A stretch of DNA of 64,000 bases from Methylovulum miyakonense HT12 (lineage in GTDB: Bacteria; Pseudomonadota; Gammaproteobacteria; Methylococcales; Methylomonadaceae): positions 436,238-500,237 of the forward strand of contig NZ_KB913025.1 of NCBI RefSeq assembly GCF_000384075.1. The letters run 5' to 3'. The notes beneath the pieces were generated by a model. It saw nothing but the letters and a program-made list of their open reading frames with translations, did no database searches and was not told where the DNA came from. This document shows positions 7,480-15,337 of the stretch, one piece after another. Each line of letters starts with the position of its first letter. Within the stretch, counting starts at the first letter, position 1. Position numbers and translations under genes: made by a program.

Positions 7480-8435
7480 ACGGACACACCAAATCCACCC
7501 GTTCCAGCAAAATCATCGGTCGCCGCCACCAGTGCGTCGACCATTTCTTCGTGTTGGGCGATATGCCCGGCATTGGGTAAGACGACATAATCGGCGTGAG
7601 GCAGCGCTTGGTGGAGCTTCATTCCGGCTTCCATCGGGCAGAGAAAATCTTGGCGGCCATGGATGATACGGATGGGGATATGCCGCAATAACCCGCAGTG
7701 GTCGAGTATCTGGTTTTCGGTGATGAAATAACGGTGTAGGGCAAAATTCAGCTCCATACGGATTTGTTTGAAGGTTTGCCCGGTAATTTCCAACTCTTTA
7801 GGTTGGTAGGCCAAACCTAAGGCGGTCAACGCCCCCCACGCCAGCCATTCTTTGGCGACCCGTGTTTGGGTTTCGGTATCCCCTCCCCAAAACACAGCAC
7901 ACAAACTATCCAATAAATTTTCCGGATTTGGATCTGACAAAGTGTCAATAAGTTTTTGCCATTGTTCAGGGAAAATCCGGTTTGCGCCGTCTTTGGCGTA
8001 CCAATCCAAATCCTGCTGCCGCGCCAGGAAAACCGCACGGATGACCAACCCGCAAACTTGCATCGGGTGTTGCTGGGCGTACAACAAAGCTAACGCCCCT
8101 CCCCACGAGCCACCAAACACTAGCCATTTTTCTATGCCCAGATGTTGGCGGATGCGTTCCATGTCGGCTATCAAGTCCTGCGTCGTGTTGCCTTCCAATT
8201 CACCAAACGGCAACGATTGTCCGCATGCACGTTGGTCAAACAGGATAATGTGGTATTTTTCGGGGTTAAAAAACCGCCGATGGTCAGGTTTGGTGCCGGA
8301 ACAGGGGCCGCCATGCAGGAATATCACCGGAATGCCGGCCGGGTTGCCGCTTTGCTCGACATAAACCTGATGCACTGAACCTGTTTCCAGGAAAAAGGTT
8401 TGGAAGGGCTGGAGTTCGGGGTAGAGGGTTTTCAT
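7476..8435 (-). CDS. pip: Prolyl aminopeptidase
   Basis: A 319-residue cytoplasmic alpha/beta hydrolase that removes N-terminal proline from peptides (family S33). The oxyanion motif HGGPCSG is at residues 41-47, the nucleophile elbow GGSWGG puts Ser110 in place, and Asp263 (GRQDFLC) and His291 (NAGHIAQ) complete the triad. Its ATG overlaps the stop of the decayed vapC-like gene upstream, and its end overlaps ubiX by 4 bases. Confidence 0.93.
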   Translation of the reverse strand: MKTLYPELQPFQTFFLETGSVHQVYVEQSGNPAGIPVIFLHGGPCSGTKPDHRRFFNPEKYHIILFDQRACGQSLPFGELEGNTTQDLIADMERIRQHLGIEKWLVFGGSWGGALALLYAQQHPMQVCGLVIRAVFLARQQDLDWYAKDGANRIFPEQWQKLIDTLSDPNPENLLDSLCAVFWGGDTETQTRVAKEWLAWGALTALGLAYQPKELEITGQTFKQIRMELNFALHRYFITENQILDHCGLLRHIPIRIIHGRQDFLCPMEAGMKLHQALPHADYVVLPNAGHIAQHEEMVDALVAATDDFAGTGGFGVSV

Positions 8436-8821
8436 GAATGAACCGGCTTAAAAACTTTTAGGGAAACGTCCTTGATAATTTTGTAGCGCTTGATGTTGGC
8501 GGCCATCAGACCAAGGCCATACGTCACGGCGGCTGCCGCAACCAGTGTGCGTCAGCAAGCTGTACAGCGTGGCTTAAATAATGCTCCTCGACTAAAACAA
8601 AGCCTTAATGAAATATCTTCAGAAACATACAACACCTTAACCTGCCAATTTTTTAAGGCGCACCTCAATTCACCCAGTTCCTGCTTGTTGCGCATACCCT
8701 GCACCCATGCCATATAGGTCATGACGGAAATACAAAAACCAGATAACTTGTTGATGGTATCCCGTGCCACAGGATTACCTTTCAGATACCCAATCAACAC
8801 ATCGGTATCGACTAACATCAT
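8432..8821 (-). pseudogene. PIN-domain toxin (VapC family), broken by two frameshifts
   Basis: The first 75 residues read as a normal VapC N terminus (MLVDTDVLIGYLKGNPVARD with the first catalytic Asp). Then the frame is lost. After codons for ISLR, a shift restores FVLVEEHYLSHAVQLADA; a second shift of two bases (an extra AC within GCACAC) restores VAAAAVTYGLGLMAANIKRY and a stop that overlaps the next gene's ATG. So the sequence of a full toxin of about 130 residues is still legible across 8432-8821, but it is interrupted twice. The uninterrupted part gives only 89 residues. The partner antitoxin is also frameshifted. Confidence 0.85.
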
Positions 8822-9071
8822 GCGAACCTATTTTTTCGCAAATTTTGCATATGCCCTTCAATAGAATCCATATCATCGACCGCCCACATACTAAAGGCTG
8901 GAATCTCCTCTTCTATTTCTAAGGGCTTATCCTGCTGTATATAGGGGACAAGTTTGGCGCAAGGCTTACCCCGATAGGTGATAGCGACATCCCCCCCCGG
9001 CTGACTGCATCCAGCAGTTCTTTAGAATGGGTTCTGAGGTCTTTAGCCGTTGCCTCCATTATTTTACCCAT
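8818..9071 (-). pseudogene. Phd/YefM-like antitoxin, frameshifted at a G8 run
   Basis: From ATG at 9071 (or 9059) the frame reads MGKIMEATAKDLRTHSKELL, DAVSRGG. It then shifts at a run of eight G (8 C on the plus strand, 8991-8998) and continues in another frame as DVAITYRGKPCAKLVPYIQQ and onward to FSMWAVDDMDSIEGHMQNLR and a TGA that overlaps the vapC start. The family is recognisable from the ATAKDLR..LLDAV N terminus and the ITYRGKPCAKLVP strand. Six or nine G would restore one reading frame. It may be true decay or a homopolymer error in the sequence. Confidence 0.8.
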
Positions 9072-9314
9072 TGTTTAAGTGCTACTTTGAAGTATGAACT
9101 TCAAAATTCCTAGCGTCAATGCCCCAAAATCATGGTTCGCGGTTTAGTTTGAAATGTCCTGCCACGTAAGCCATAAAATGGTAGGACTGAATAAGGGCGT
9201 TCTGCGGACATTTCGGGCGATAGGCGGAAATGCCTGTTCTTGCTACCGCCGGATCAGGCTCACTCCAGTCTACGGTTCAAGTTTCAAACTGAACCACTAC
9301 CGAATAACGGACGC
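9072..9314. other. Intergenic region with long-range inverted repeat
   Basis: No credible gene. Two 14-base arms (GGTTTAGTTTGAAA at 9141-9154 and its inverted copy with one mismatch at 9282-9295) lie 127 bases apart. This could be a degraded small mobile element or a large RNA fold. It lies between the decayed toxin-antitoxin pair and the terminator of the outer-membrane protein gene. Confidence 0.45.
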
Positions 9315-9347
9315 AAAAAAAGGAGGGGTGTTACGCCCTCCTTTTTT
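9315..9347 (-). terminator. Rho-independent terminator (works in both directions)
   Basis: A stem of 12 pairs made of an A-run plus GGAGGG, a loop of 8 bases, then CCCTCC plus a T-run. On the minus strand it follows the outer-membrane protein stop by about 22 bases. Confidence 0.9.
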
Positions 9348-9369
9348 CAGTTGGTTTTAAGCGGTGTGC

Positions 9370-10314
9370 TTAGAAACCGATACCGACATAACCACCAGCA
9401 GTTACGCCGTTAGTGTTCACACCATCAATGTTGCCTGGTGCGTAGTGGTAACGTGCGTCAAGACCAACAAAGATGTTGTTCCAAACTTTGTAGTCGGCAC
9501 CTAAACCAAATTGCATCCCTGGAGTTAATACAGTAATCGCATCAGATGGCGGGCTGATTATATTGAGCTCAAAACCTACTGGAATCAACCATGGTCTGAA
9601 TGCTTGTCCCTTTAAAAATTTGACTTTAGGTGAAGCTGCCAAAGTCAATTGATTGACAGTAGCCGTTTCGGTGTTAACGCCAGGAACAGGAAGGCCTTCA
9701 GCTGTCCCTACGGCAGGAGTAATACCATTAGCCGCCCTATTGCCCAATTCTTTATAATCGAACATCAATTCGGCAAGCACTTCAGTGCCGTGCATCGCGC
9801 CAAATAAATCGTCATTCAGGCTCCAATCAAAACCCGCACCGAAATACCATGCATCTTGATTACCAATAGGGCCATTTAACGCACCACCTGAATTGCCGCC
9901 AGGTGCTGTAGGGTCAAGCGTGCCGCCTCTATTGCTATCAGCATGGGCATAACCGCCACGGAAAAACACCATGTTATCTTTAGTGCTTGATTTAGCTGGC
10001 TGGGATTTCACAGATGCCATCCATTGATCCAACTCTTGAACCTTTGCAGAATCAACACTAGAACCAGTATGGCTAGCTTGTGATGATCTTAAGGCTTGCA
10101 ATTCATATTGCATAGCTTGCAGTTGTTGTTCAAGGGCTTCAACGCGGTTGTTGGCAGCCGCCGCTAAACGCTCGGCTGAACTGGAACTGCTGTAAGAGGA
10201 AGAATGGCCATGTTTTTTTGAATGCGCTTGTGCTTGTGGAGCCACCAACAGACCAGCCATTGTTAAGGTAGCAGTGGCCATAGCTAGAACTAATTTAGTT
10301 TTTTTCATCATCAT
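9370..10314 (-). CDS. Predicted outer-membrane beta-barrel protein with N-terminal coiled coil
   Basis: A 314-residue exported protein. A signal peptide ends near AQAHS (residues 1-31). It is followed by a His/Ser-rich linker, a short coiled coil (EALEQQLQAMQYELQALRSS), and then a domain of alternating strands ending in GGYVGIGF. A C-terminal aromatic residue is the usual signature for barrel insertion by the Bam machinery. The layout resembles porin-like proteins with a periplasmic oligomerisation helix. No specific substrate can be inferred. The first of three consecutive ATGs is chosen because GAGG lies 5 bases upstream. It is monocistronic with its own terminator. Confidence 0.7.
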   Translation of the reverse strand: MMMKKTKLVLAMATATLTMAGLLVAPQAQAHSKKHGHSSSYSSSSSAERLAAAANNRVEALEQQLQAMQYELQALRSSQASHTGSSVDSAKVQELDQWMASVKSQPAKSSTKDNMVFFRGGYAHADSNRGGTLDPTAPGGNSGGALNGPIGNQDAWYFGAGFDWSLNDDLFGAMHGTEVLAELMFDYKELGNRAANGITPAVGTAEGLPVPGVNTETATVNQLTLAASPKVKFLKGQAFRPWLIPVGFELNIISPPSDAITVLTPGMQFGLGADYKVWNNIFVGLDARYHYAPGNIDGVNTNGVTAGGYVGIGF

Positions 10315-10653
10315 ATCTACCTCGTAAGGGTTATTTTAGTTATCTTTTGTTTTCATACAACAAAATGTGTGTCACAAGGCACATATTAGCAGCAAACCTA
10401 TTTCCCCACAAGCATCACTGTAACTTTTTGTTTACACATTATCTATTATTTATCAACAAGTAACGTTGTAAACAAGATAAAAACTACATTTTGTATCAAA
10501 AAAACAACAATAATATGCCCATTCAAGCATATCCAATACTTTTTCGGGCGGCAACTATTTGCCTTATAATCAACCCGAAACACGCCTAGTAATGCCGCAA
10601 CCACACCGTTCCTTTCGCACAATCACAACGGAATCAACAACACATTGATATTA
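10315..10653. other. AT-rich intergenic region between divergent genes
   Basis: 339 bases without a gene. It carries the promoters of the outer-membrane protein gene (minus) and thiO (plus). A TGTG-8-CACA element (TGTGTCACAAGGCACA) near 10367-10382 could be an operator. I see no THI-box-like riboswitch ahead of thiO. Confidence 0.4.
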
Positions 10654-11754
10654 ATGAAAAAGATAACAGACATCACACTCGTAGGCGGGGGAATCATCGG
10701 CCTCCTAACCGCCCGTGAATTCCATAATGCGGGTGCGACAGTCACTTTAATCGAGAAAAACCAGATCGGCCAGGAGTCCTCCTGGGCAGGCGGCGGGATT
10801 TTGCTACCTATTTACCCTTGGCGGCAAGCGGAAGCGATCACCACATTAGTTTTACAAAGCTTAAGGATCTACCCCGATTTGGCGGCCGCACTCATCACGG
10901 ACACGGGGCTTGATCCGGAATGGACACCGTGCGGCATGTTAATCACCAAAAACCCGGATCACCAGGCCGCAAAAGATTGGTGCGCCACCCATCACATCAA
11001 CTCAAGTTCGCCTGACCATTCGTTTTTTAACTTCCTCAACGCCTCCACCGAGCATCCGCTTTGGTTACCGGACATCGCGCAAGTGCGTAATCCGCGCTTA
11101 TTGAAATCGCTGCAACAAGATGTGCTTAACAAAGGCATCACGGTTTATGAGCACTGCGAACTGACGGCAATCGACTGCCGCAACCGGCATATCCAAGCCA
11201 TCACCACCACGCGCGGGGAATTTTCCATCAACCAATTGGCCATCACCAGCGGCGCGTGGAGCGGGGATTTATATCAGCGGCTGTTTTCCGGAATCGCCGG
11301 AAACCCACCCAACATCGCCCCCGTCAAAGGCCAAATGCTGTTGTTCGACGCCAAGCCCGACACCTTGCCGTTTATGGTGTTGGATGGCGACCATTACCTG
11401 ATCCCGCGCCGCGACGGCAAAATCCTCGCAGGCAGCACCGTCGAGAGCGATGCCTTTAACAAAACCACCACCGCCACGGCCAAAGACGACCTAAGCCAAT
11501 TCGCCTTAAACTTACTGCCCGACCTGCAAAATTATCCGTTGGTCAAACACTGGGCGGGCTTACGCCCCGGCACGGCACAAGGCATACCCTATATCGCCCG
11601 ACATCCTGACATCGACAACTTAAGCATCAATGCCGGACATTTCCGTAATGGCCTGGTCATGGGGCCGGCTTCGGCGCAACTCTTGGTGGATCTGGTGTTG
11701 CAACGGACACCGCAGGTTGCGCCGGAACCTTATCAGCTAGCGGCAGCACATTGA
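10654..11754 (+). CDS. thiO: Glycine oxidase ThiO-like FAD-dependent oxidoreductase
   Basis: A 366-residue DAO-family flavoenzyme. The N-terminal dinucleotide-binding fold ([21 protein letters not shown]) is followed by [13 protein letters not shown], and the C-terminal [19 protein letters not shown] and [13 protein letters not shown] match ThiO, which oxidises glycine to dehydroglycine for the thiazole ring of thiamine. Other thi genes are not adjacent, so a related D-amino-acid oxidase role is not excluded. The ATG at 10654 gives the compact N terminus; a TTG three codons upstream is the alternative. Confidence 0.85.
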   Translation: MKKITDITLVGGGIIGLLTAREFHNAGATVTLIEKNQIGQESSWAGGGILLPIYPWRQAEAITTLVLQSLRIYPDLAAALITDTGLDPEWTPCGMLITKNPDHQAAKDWCATHHINSSSPDHSFFNFLNASTEHPLWLPDIAQVRNPRLLKSLQQDVLNKGITVYEHCELTAIDCRNRHIQAITTTRGEFSINQLAITSGAWSGDLYQRLFSGIAGNPPNIAPVKGQMLLFDAKPDTLPFMVLDGDHYLIPRRDGKILAGSTVESDAFNKTTTATAKDDLSQFALNLLPDLQNYPLVKHWAGLRPGTAQGIPYIARHPDIDNLSINAGHFRNGLVMGPASAQLLVDLVLQRTPQVAPEPYQLAAAH

Positions 11755-11839
11755 AAACTACCGGAGAACAAACCTAGGTTTTCCGGCCCTAGCGCTTAAT
11801 TTAGCCTTTTTACTCACGACCAGCATCCCGAAAGCCATC

Positions 11840-12862
11840 ATGAACCTATACCCCTTACTGCGTCCGTTACTCTTCTCCCTAGACCCCGAAACCGCCCACG
11901 AAGTGACCTTAAAACTGCTCAAACTCGCGCACCGCACAGGCCTTAGCCAACTAACCACCCCTACCCTAGCCAACAAACCCGTCACCGTCATGGGCTTGAC
12001 CTTTAAAAACCCGGTCGGGCTTGCCGCTGGTTTGGACAAAAACGGCGATTACATCGACGCCCTCGCCGCCTTGGGTTTTGGCTTTATCGAAATCGGCACG
12101 GTCACGCCGCGCCCACAACCGGGCAACCCCAAACCGCGCCTGTTCCGCCTGCCCGAACACAACGCCATCATCAACCGTATGGGGTTTAACAATTTGGGTA
12201 TTGACCATCTGCTGGAACAAGTCAAGAACTCGCCATACCAAGGCATATTAGGCATCAACATCGGCAAAAACTTCGACACCCCCATCGCCAACGCCGCCGA
12301 CGATTACCTGATCGGCCTACGCAAAGCCTACCCGCTCGCTAGTTACATCACTATCAACATTTCTTCACCCAACACCCAAAACCTGCGTCAATTGCAACAA
12401 GGCGACGAAATCAAAAACCTTATCGCGCAATTGAAGGAAGAACAGCTCAAACTACAACAAGAACACAGCCGTTATGTGCCGCTAGTGGTCAAAATCGCTC
12501 CCGATTTAACTGACGAAGAAATCAGCCACATCGGCAGATTATTACTGGAATACGCCATAGACGGCGTGATCGCCACCAACACCACCATCGCGCGGGACGC
12601 CATCGCCAACCACCCGCTCGCCAAAGAAACGGGCGGCCTAAGCGGTGCGCCCGTGAAAGGGAAATCGACTTACGTGGTGCGTGGCTTGGCGGCGGAATTG
12701 GGCGGCAAAATCCCCATCATCGCCGCTGGCGGGATTTTAACGGCTGAAGACGCCCAGGAAAAAATCGCCGCTGGCGCGAGTTTGGTACAGGTTTATAGCG
12801 GCTTGATTTATCGCGGCCCGGAGTTGGTGGCGGATGTTGTGAAGGGGCTTGATAACTTGTAG
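11840..12862 (+). CDS. pyrD: Dihydroorotate dehydrogenase (quinone), class 2
   Basis: Fourth step of pyrimidine synthesis: oxidises dihydroorotate at the inner membrane and passes electrons to quinone. At 340 residues it has the amphipathic N-terminal helix typical of class 2 ([20 protein letters not shown]), then [34 protein letters not shown] with the catalytic serine, and the FMN-binding [13 protein letters not shown] and PIIAAGGI. A second, diverged copy of its last 20 or so codons lies 812 bases downstream, so the 3' end seems to have been a recombination or integration site. Confidence 0.97.
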   Translation: MNLYPLLRPLLFSLDPETAHEVTLKLLKLAHRTGLSQLTTPTLANKPVTVMGLTFKNPVGLAAGLDKNGDYIDALAALGFGFIEIGTVTPRPQPGNPKPRLFRLPEHNAIINRMGFNNLGIDHLLEQVKNSPYQGILGINIGKNFDTPIANAADDYLIGLRKAYPLASYITINISSPNTQNLRQLQQGDEIKNLIAQLKEEQLKLQQEHSRYVPLVVKIAPDLTDEEISHIGRLLLEYAIDGVIATNTTIARDAIANHPLAKETGGLSGAPVKGKSTYVVRGLAAELGGKIPIIAAGGILTAEDAQEKIAAGASLVQVYSGLIYRGPELVADVVKGLDNL

Positions 12863-12908
12863 GATGTTGGGCAACGAAATACTGTTACTTCTATAAGGAC
12901 AAGCCCTT

Positions 12909-13184
12909 ATGCAAACCATGATAGATATCGAAGAACACCAACTCAATAAATTGTTGTTTTATACCCACGCAAAAACAAGTAACGAAGCCATCCTACTGAT
13001 TGTTAATGATTACTTATCAAAAAAAGAGCATTTAAATAATTTGCTTGAACAAAATGACCCTGTACTAATGCAGAAAAAGCAATTATTGAGAAATATCCAA
13101 GACCGATTTACCGAGATTCCCAAAGAAATAAAATTGGCTGACGAACTAATTGCCGAACGCCGTATTGAAGCATCGCAAGAATGA
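12909..13184 (+). CDS. Putative antitoxin of a type II toxin-antitoxin pair
   Basis: A 91-residue, highly charged protein. Residues 1-37 (MIDIEEHQLNKLLFYTHAKT, SNEAILLIVNDYLSKK) look like a ribbon-helix-helix-type DNA-binding region; the C-terminal half (KEIKLADELIAERRIEA) is the amphipathic tail that would wrap the toxin. Its TGA overlaps the ATG of the PIN toxin by 4 bases, the classic arrangement. The family name is uncertain; the assignment rests mainly on the partner. Confidence 0.7.
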   Translation: MQTMIDIEEHQLNKLLFYTHAKTSNEAILLIVNDYLSKKEHLNNLLEQNDPVLMQKKQLLRNIQDRFTEIPKEIKLADELIAERRIEASQE

Positions 13185-13570
13185 AAATGAATACTGTTTT
13201 GGACGCCTCAGCTTTACTGGCTTTGCTACATAATGAGCAAGGCACGGACAAAGTAGCGGACGCCATTTTGAACAAAGCCGCTATATCAAGCGTAAACTGG
13301 ACTGAAGTTATTCAGAAAGCCATTGCCAACAATATAAACATCGAAAATTTGAATCAGGATTTAGCTGCTTTGGGCTTAACTTATTTCGATTTTGATATGC
13401 AGCAAGCCCATATCGCAGGGAACTTATGGCAACAAACCAAGCCATTTGGCCTTTCATTGGGAGATAGGGCTTGTTTAGCTTTGGCAATCCACCTGGATTT
13501 ACCGGTATTGACTGCCGATAAAATATGGGCGCAGTTGGATATTGGCGTACCTGTCAGGCTTATTCGCTAA
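13181..13570 (+). CDS. PIN-domain ribonuclease toxin (VapC family)
   Basis: A 129-residue PIN nuclease. Conserved acidic positions are visible: Asp8 in VLDASALLALLH, Glu in SSVNWTEV, Asp in LGDRACLALA and Asp in LTADKIW. These four would bind the catalytic metal. The protein would cleave RNA when not held by the antitoxin encoded immediately upstream (4-base overlap). The pair sits exactly between the functional pyrD end and a duplicated pyrD tail, so it arrived as a cassette. Confidence 0.88.
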   Translation: MKMNTVLDASALLALLHNEQGTDKVADAILNKAAISSVNWTEVIQKAIANNINIENLNQDLAALGLTYFDFDMQQAHIAGNLWQQTKPFGLSLGDRACLALAIHLDLPVLTADKIWAQLDIGVPVRLIR

Positions 13571-13593
13571 GAAATTTGTGTACTTGCGTTCGT

Positions 13594-13666
13594 CTGATAC
13601 AGATTTATAGCGGATTGATTTATCGTGGGCCGGAATTGGTCTCGGATGTTGTGAAGGGCTTGTAGG
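13594..13666 (+). repeat. Second, diverged copy of the pyrD 3' end (part 1)
   Basis: The sequence still reads in the pyrD frame as [20 protein letters not shown] then KGL and stop, against [20 protein letters not shown] in pyrD itself (12782 onward). Most base differences are synonymous. It resumes after the inserted element at 15126-15148, including 20 bases beyond the stop. The element-proximal GGCTTGTAGG (13657-13666) is the left target duplication. Confidence 0.9.
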
Positions 13667-15115
13667 CACACGATTATCCACAACTCCCAAAATCAGCGAA
13701 AATATGACCTTTTCACTAATCATATGAGCTGGGTACAACAGGAATTGGGGGCCTAGAATTAGGCGACAAACGGCGGACGAAACGGTTGGTGTCACTGATG
13801 GAAAGCTTATCAAATTCACCCAGGGCGAGCATTCCAAGCGCCTCCGAAGGCTGGGCGGAAACGAAGGCGGCTTACCGCCTGCTGTCAAACGGCGCCGTAG
13901 ACCCGATGGAACTGTTGGCCTGCCATGCCGGGAAAAGCGAACACAGGGCGCAAGGGCATCCGGTGGTCCTGTGCATCCAGGACACCACCGAACTGGATTT
14001 CACTAGCCAGCCCGGCATCGCCGGGCTGGGCCGCCTCAGTTACGAGGCACAGCACGGCCTGTACGCCCACCTGACGCTGATGGCCACGCCGCAACGCCTG
14101 GCCTTGGGGGTGATGGACGCCTGGCTGTAACCTAAGGGTCATAAATGGGCGCGGCAACCCAAAGGCACAAGCCCTGTCCCTAAGGAAAGCAGCCGCTGGA
14201 AAGAAGGCTACACCCTCGTGGCCGACACCGCCGGACGTGTGCCGGACAGCCGCTTTGTCCAGGTCGGCGACCGTGAGTCCGATATCCGCGAACTGATGGA
14301 TGAGGCGAGGCGGCGCAACTATTCGGCTGACTTTTTGTGCGGGCTCGGCATAACCGCAACTTGGCGAAAACGGGTGAAGAAGAGGCTGCCCAAAAGCTGT
14401 GGGACAAAGCCAGCCAGCAACAGCCACTGGGGCAAATTGAATTTATGCTCGAAGCCAACGGCGACCGCAAGGTTTGCCAGAGCCTGTATGCCCTGCGGGC
14501 CACCTTGCCCAAGCACAAAGGCGAACCCGAATTGGACGTGACGGCCATCCTGGCACGCGAGGACAACCCGCCGCCGGGTGAAAAGGCCATTGAATGGCGG
14601 CTGCTGACCAACCGCGAGGCCGCCACCCTCGAGCAGGCGGCGGAACTGGTGGGGTGGTACCGTTGCCGGTGGCCGGTTGACGTGTGCCCTTTAGGGTAAA
14701 TCTTTTTCCGCATCCTAAAAAGTGGTTGCCGTGTCGAGGCCAGGCAACTGGCCAGCATGGAACGGCTGGAGCGGTTGCTGGTGATTTATTTCATCATCGC
14801 CTGGCGGATCCTCCATCTGGTGACGCTTGGCCAGGAATGCCCGGGGCTGCCGTGTGACGTGGTGTTCGACCCCGAAGAATGGCAGGCCGCCTGGATGGTG
14901 GCGCATCGGCAAAAGCCGCCGCCGGAACCGCCACCGCTGGGCGAAATGGTGCGGCTGGTCGCCCGCCTGGGCGGTTTTTTAGGCCGCAAATCCGATGGCA
15001 AGCCCGGGCCCAAGGCGATTTGGGAAGGCATGGAGAAAGTCCGGCATTATGCTGTCGGGATTGAAGTCGGCAAAGCGGTTTATGCCACTTGATATGAGAT
15101 GTGGGTAATCGTGTG
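13667..15115 (+). mobile_element. IS4-type (IS50/Tn5-like) insertion sequence, 1449 bp, decayed
   Basis: The ends are 16-base imperfect inverted repeats: CACACGATTATCCACA at the left and the inverted CACACGATTACCCACA at the right (15 of 16 match). The 10-base sequence GGCTTGTAGG is duplicated on both sides (13657-13666 and 15116-15125). The inside codes for a Tn5-like transposase with several disabling changes. The target was the displaced copy of the pyrD tail, so this insertion came after the pyrD duplication. Confidence 0.93.
13724..15092 (+). pseudogene. IS4-family transposase, disrupted
   Basis: Read across four breaks, the product is a Tn5-type transposase: MSWVQQELG, SASEGWAETKAAYRLL, VVLCIQDTTELDF (first catalytic Asp), VGDRESDIREL (second Asp), then EWRLLTNREA and RCRWPVD..IFFRILKSGCRVEA (YREK-like Glu region) and the C-terminal dimerisation part. 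The breaks are one missing base near 13750, an 18-base block with a TAA at 14128-14145, one missing base near 14335, and another 18-base block ending in TAA at 14682-14699. It cannot make an active enzyme by ordinary translation. Confidence 0.9.
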
Positions 15116-15148
15116 GGCTTGTAGGATGTCGGACAACGAAATACTGTT
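15116..15148 (+). repeat. Right target duplication and rest of the displaced pyrD tail
   Basis: GGCTTGTAGG (15116-15125) repeats the left flank of the insertion sequence. The next 23 bases match the sequence just after the pyrD stop (12864-12886), with a few differences, ending in ACGAAATACTGTT. This fixes the right limit of the duplicated segment. Confidence 0.88.
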
Positions 15149-15190
15149 TTTTTAATTCAACCGCTAATTGCAATCGGCGGTTATATTTTT
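15147..15190. terminator. Possible bidirectional terminator
   Basis: A 6-bp stem AACCGC/GCGGTT (15159-15182) with a 12-base loop has a T-run on each side (TTTTTTTAA before, ATATTTTT after). It lies ahead of the large defence-candidate gene and could insulate it. Confidence 0.45.
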
Positions 15191-15337
15191 GAATGAAATG
15201 GCTTCGTTTGCGGAGGCTGAGGTAGATCATAAAAATCAGAATTTGATAAAAATATCATTTCGGATGAAGATAGTTAAAAACTAAAATTTAATTAAGATGT
15301 TAGAACAGCTAGCTTCTTTTAAAAAAACCACATCAAT

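Noticed and set aside
9154-9360. 68-codon frame upstream of the outer-membrane protein terminator
   Set aside because: It runs into the terminator hairpin and has no protein-like features.
10315-10653. Thiamine riboswitch ahead of thiO
   Set aside because: I could not find the conserved THI-box elements (CTGAGA and the matching distal stem).
14128-14699. Group II intron or larger mobile element explaining the transposase breaks
   Set aside because: The inserts are only 18 bases long and carry no intron or element features.
13885-14758. Long minus-strand frames across the IS4-type element
   Set aside because: They are antisense to the recognisable transposase and have no domain of their own.
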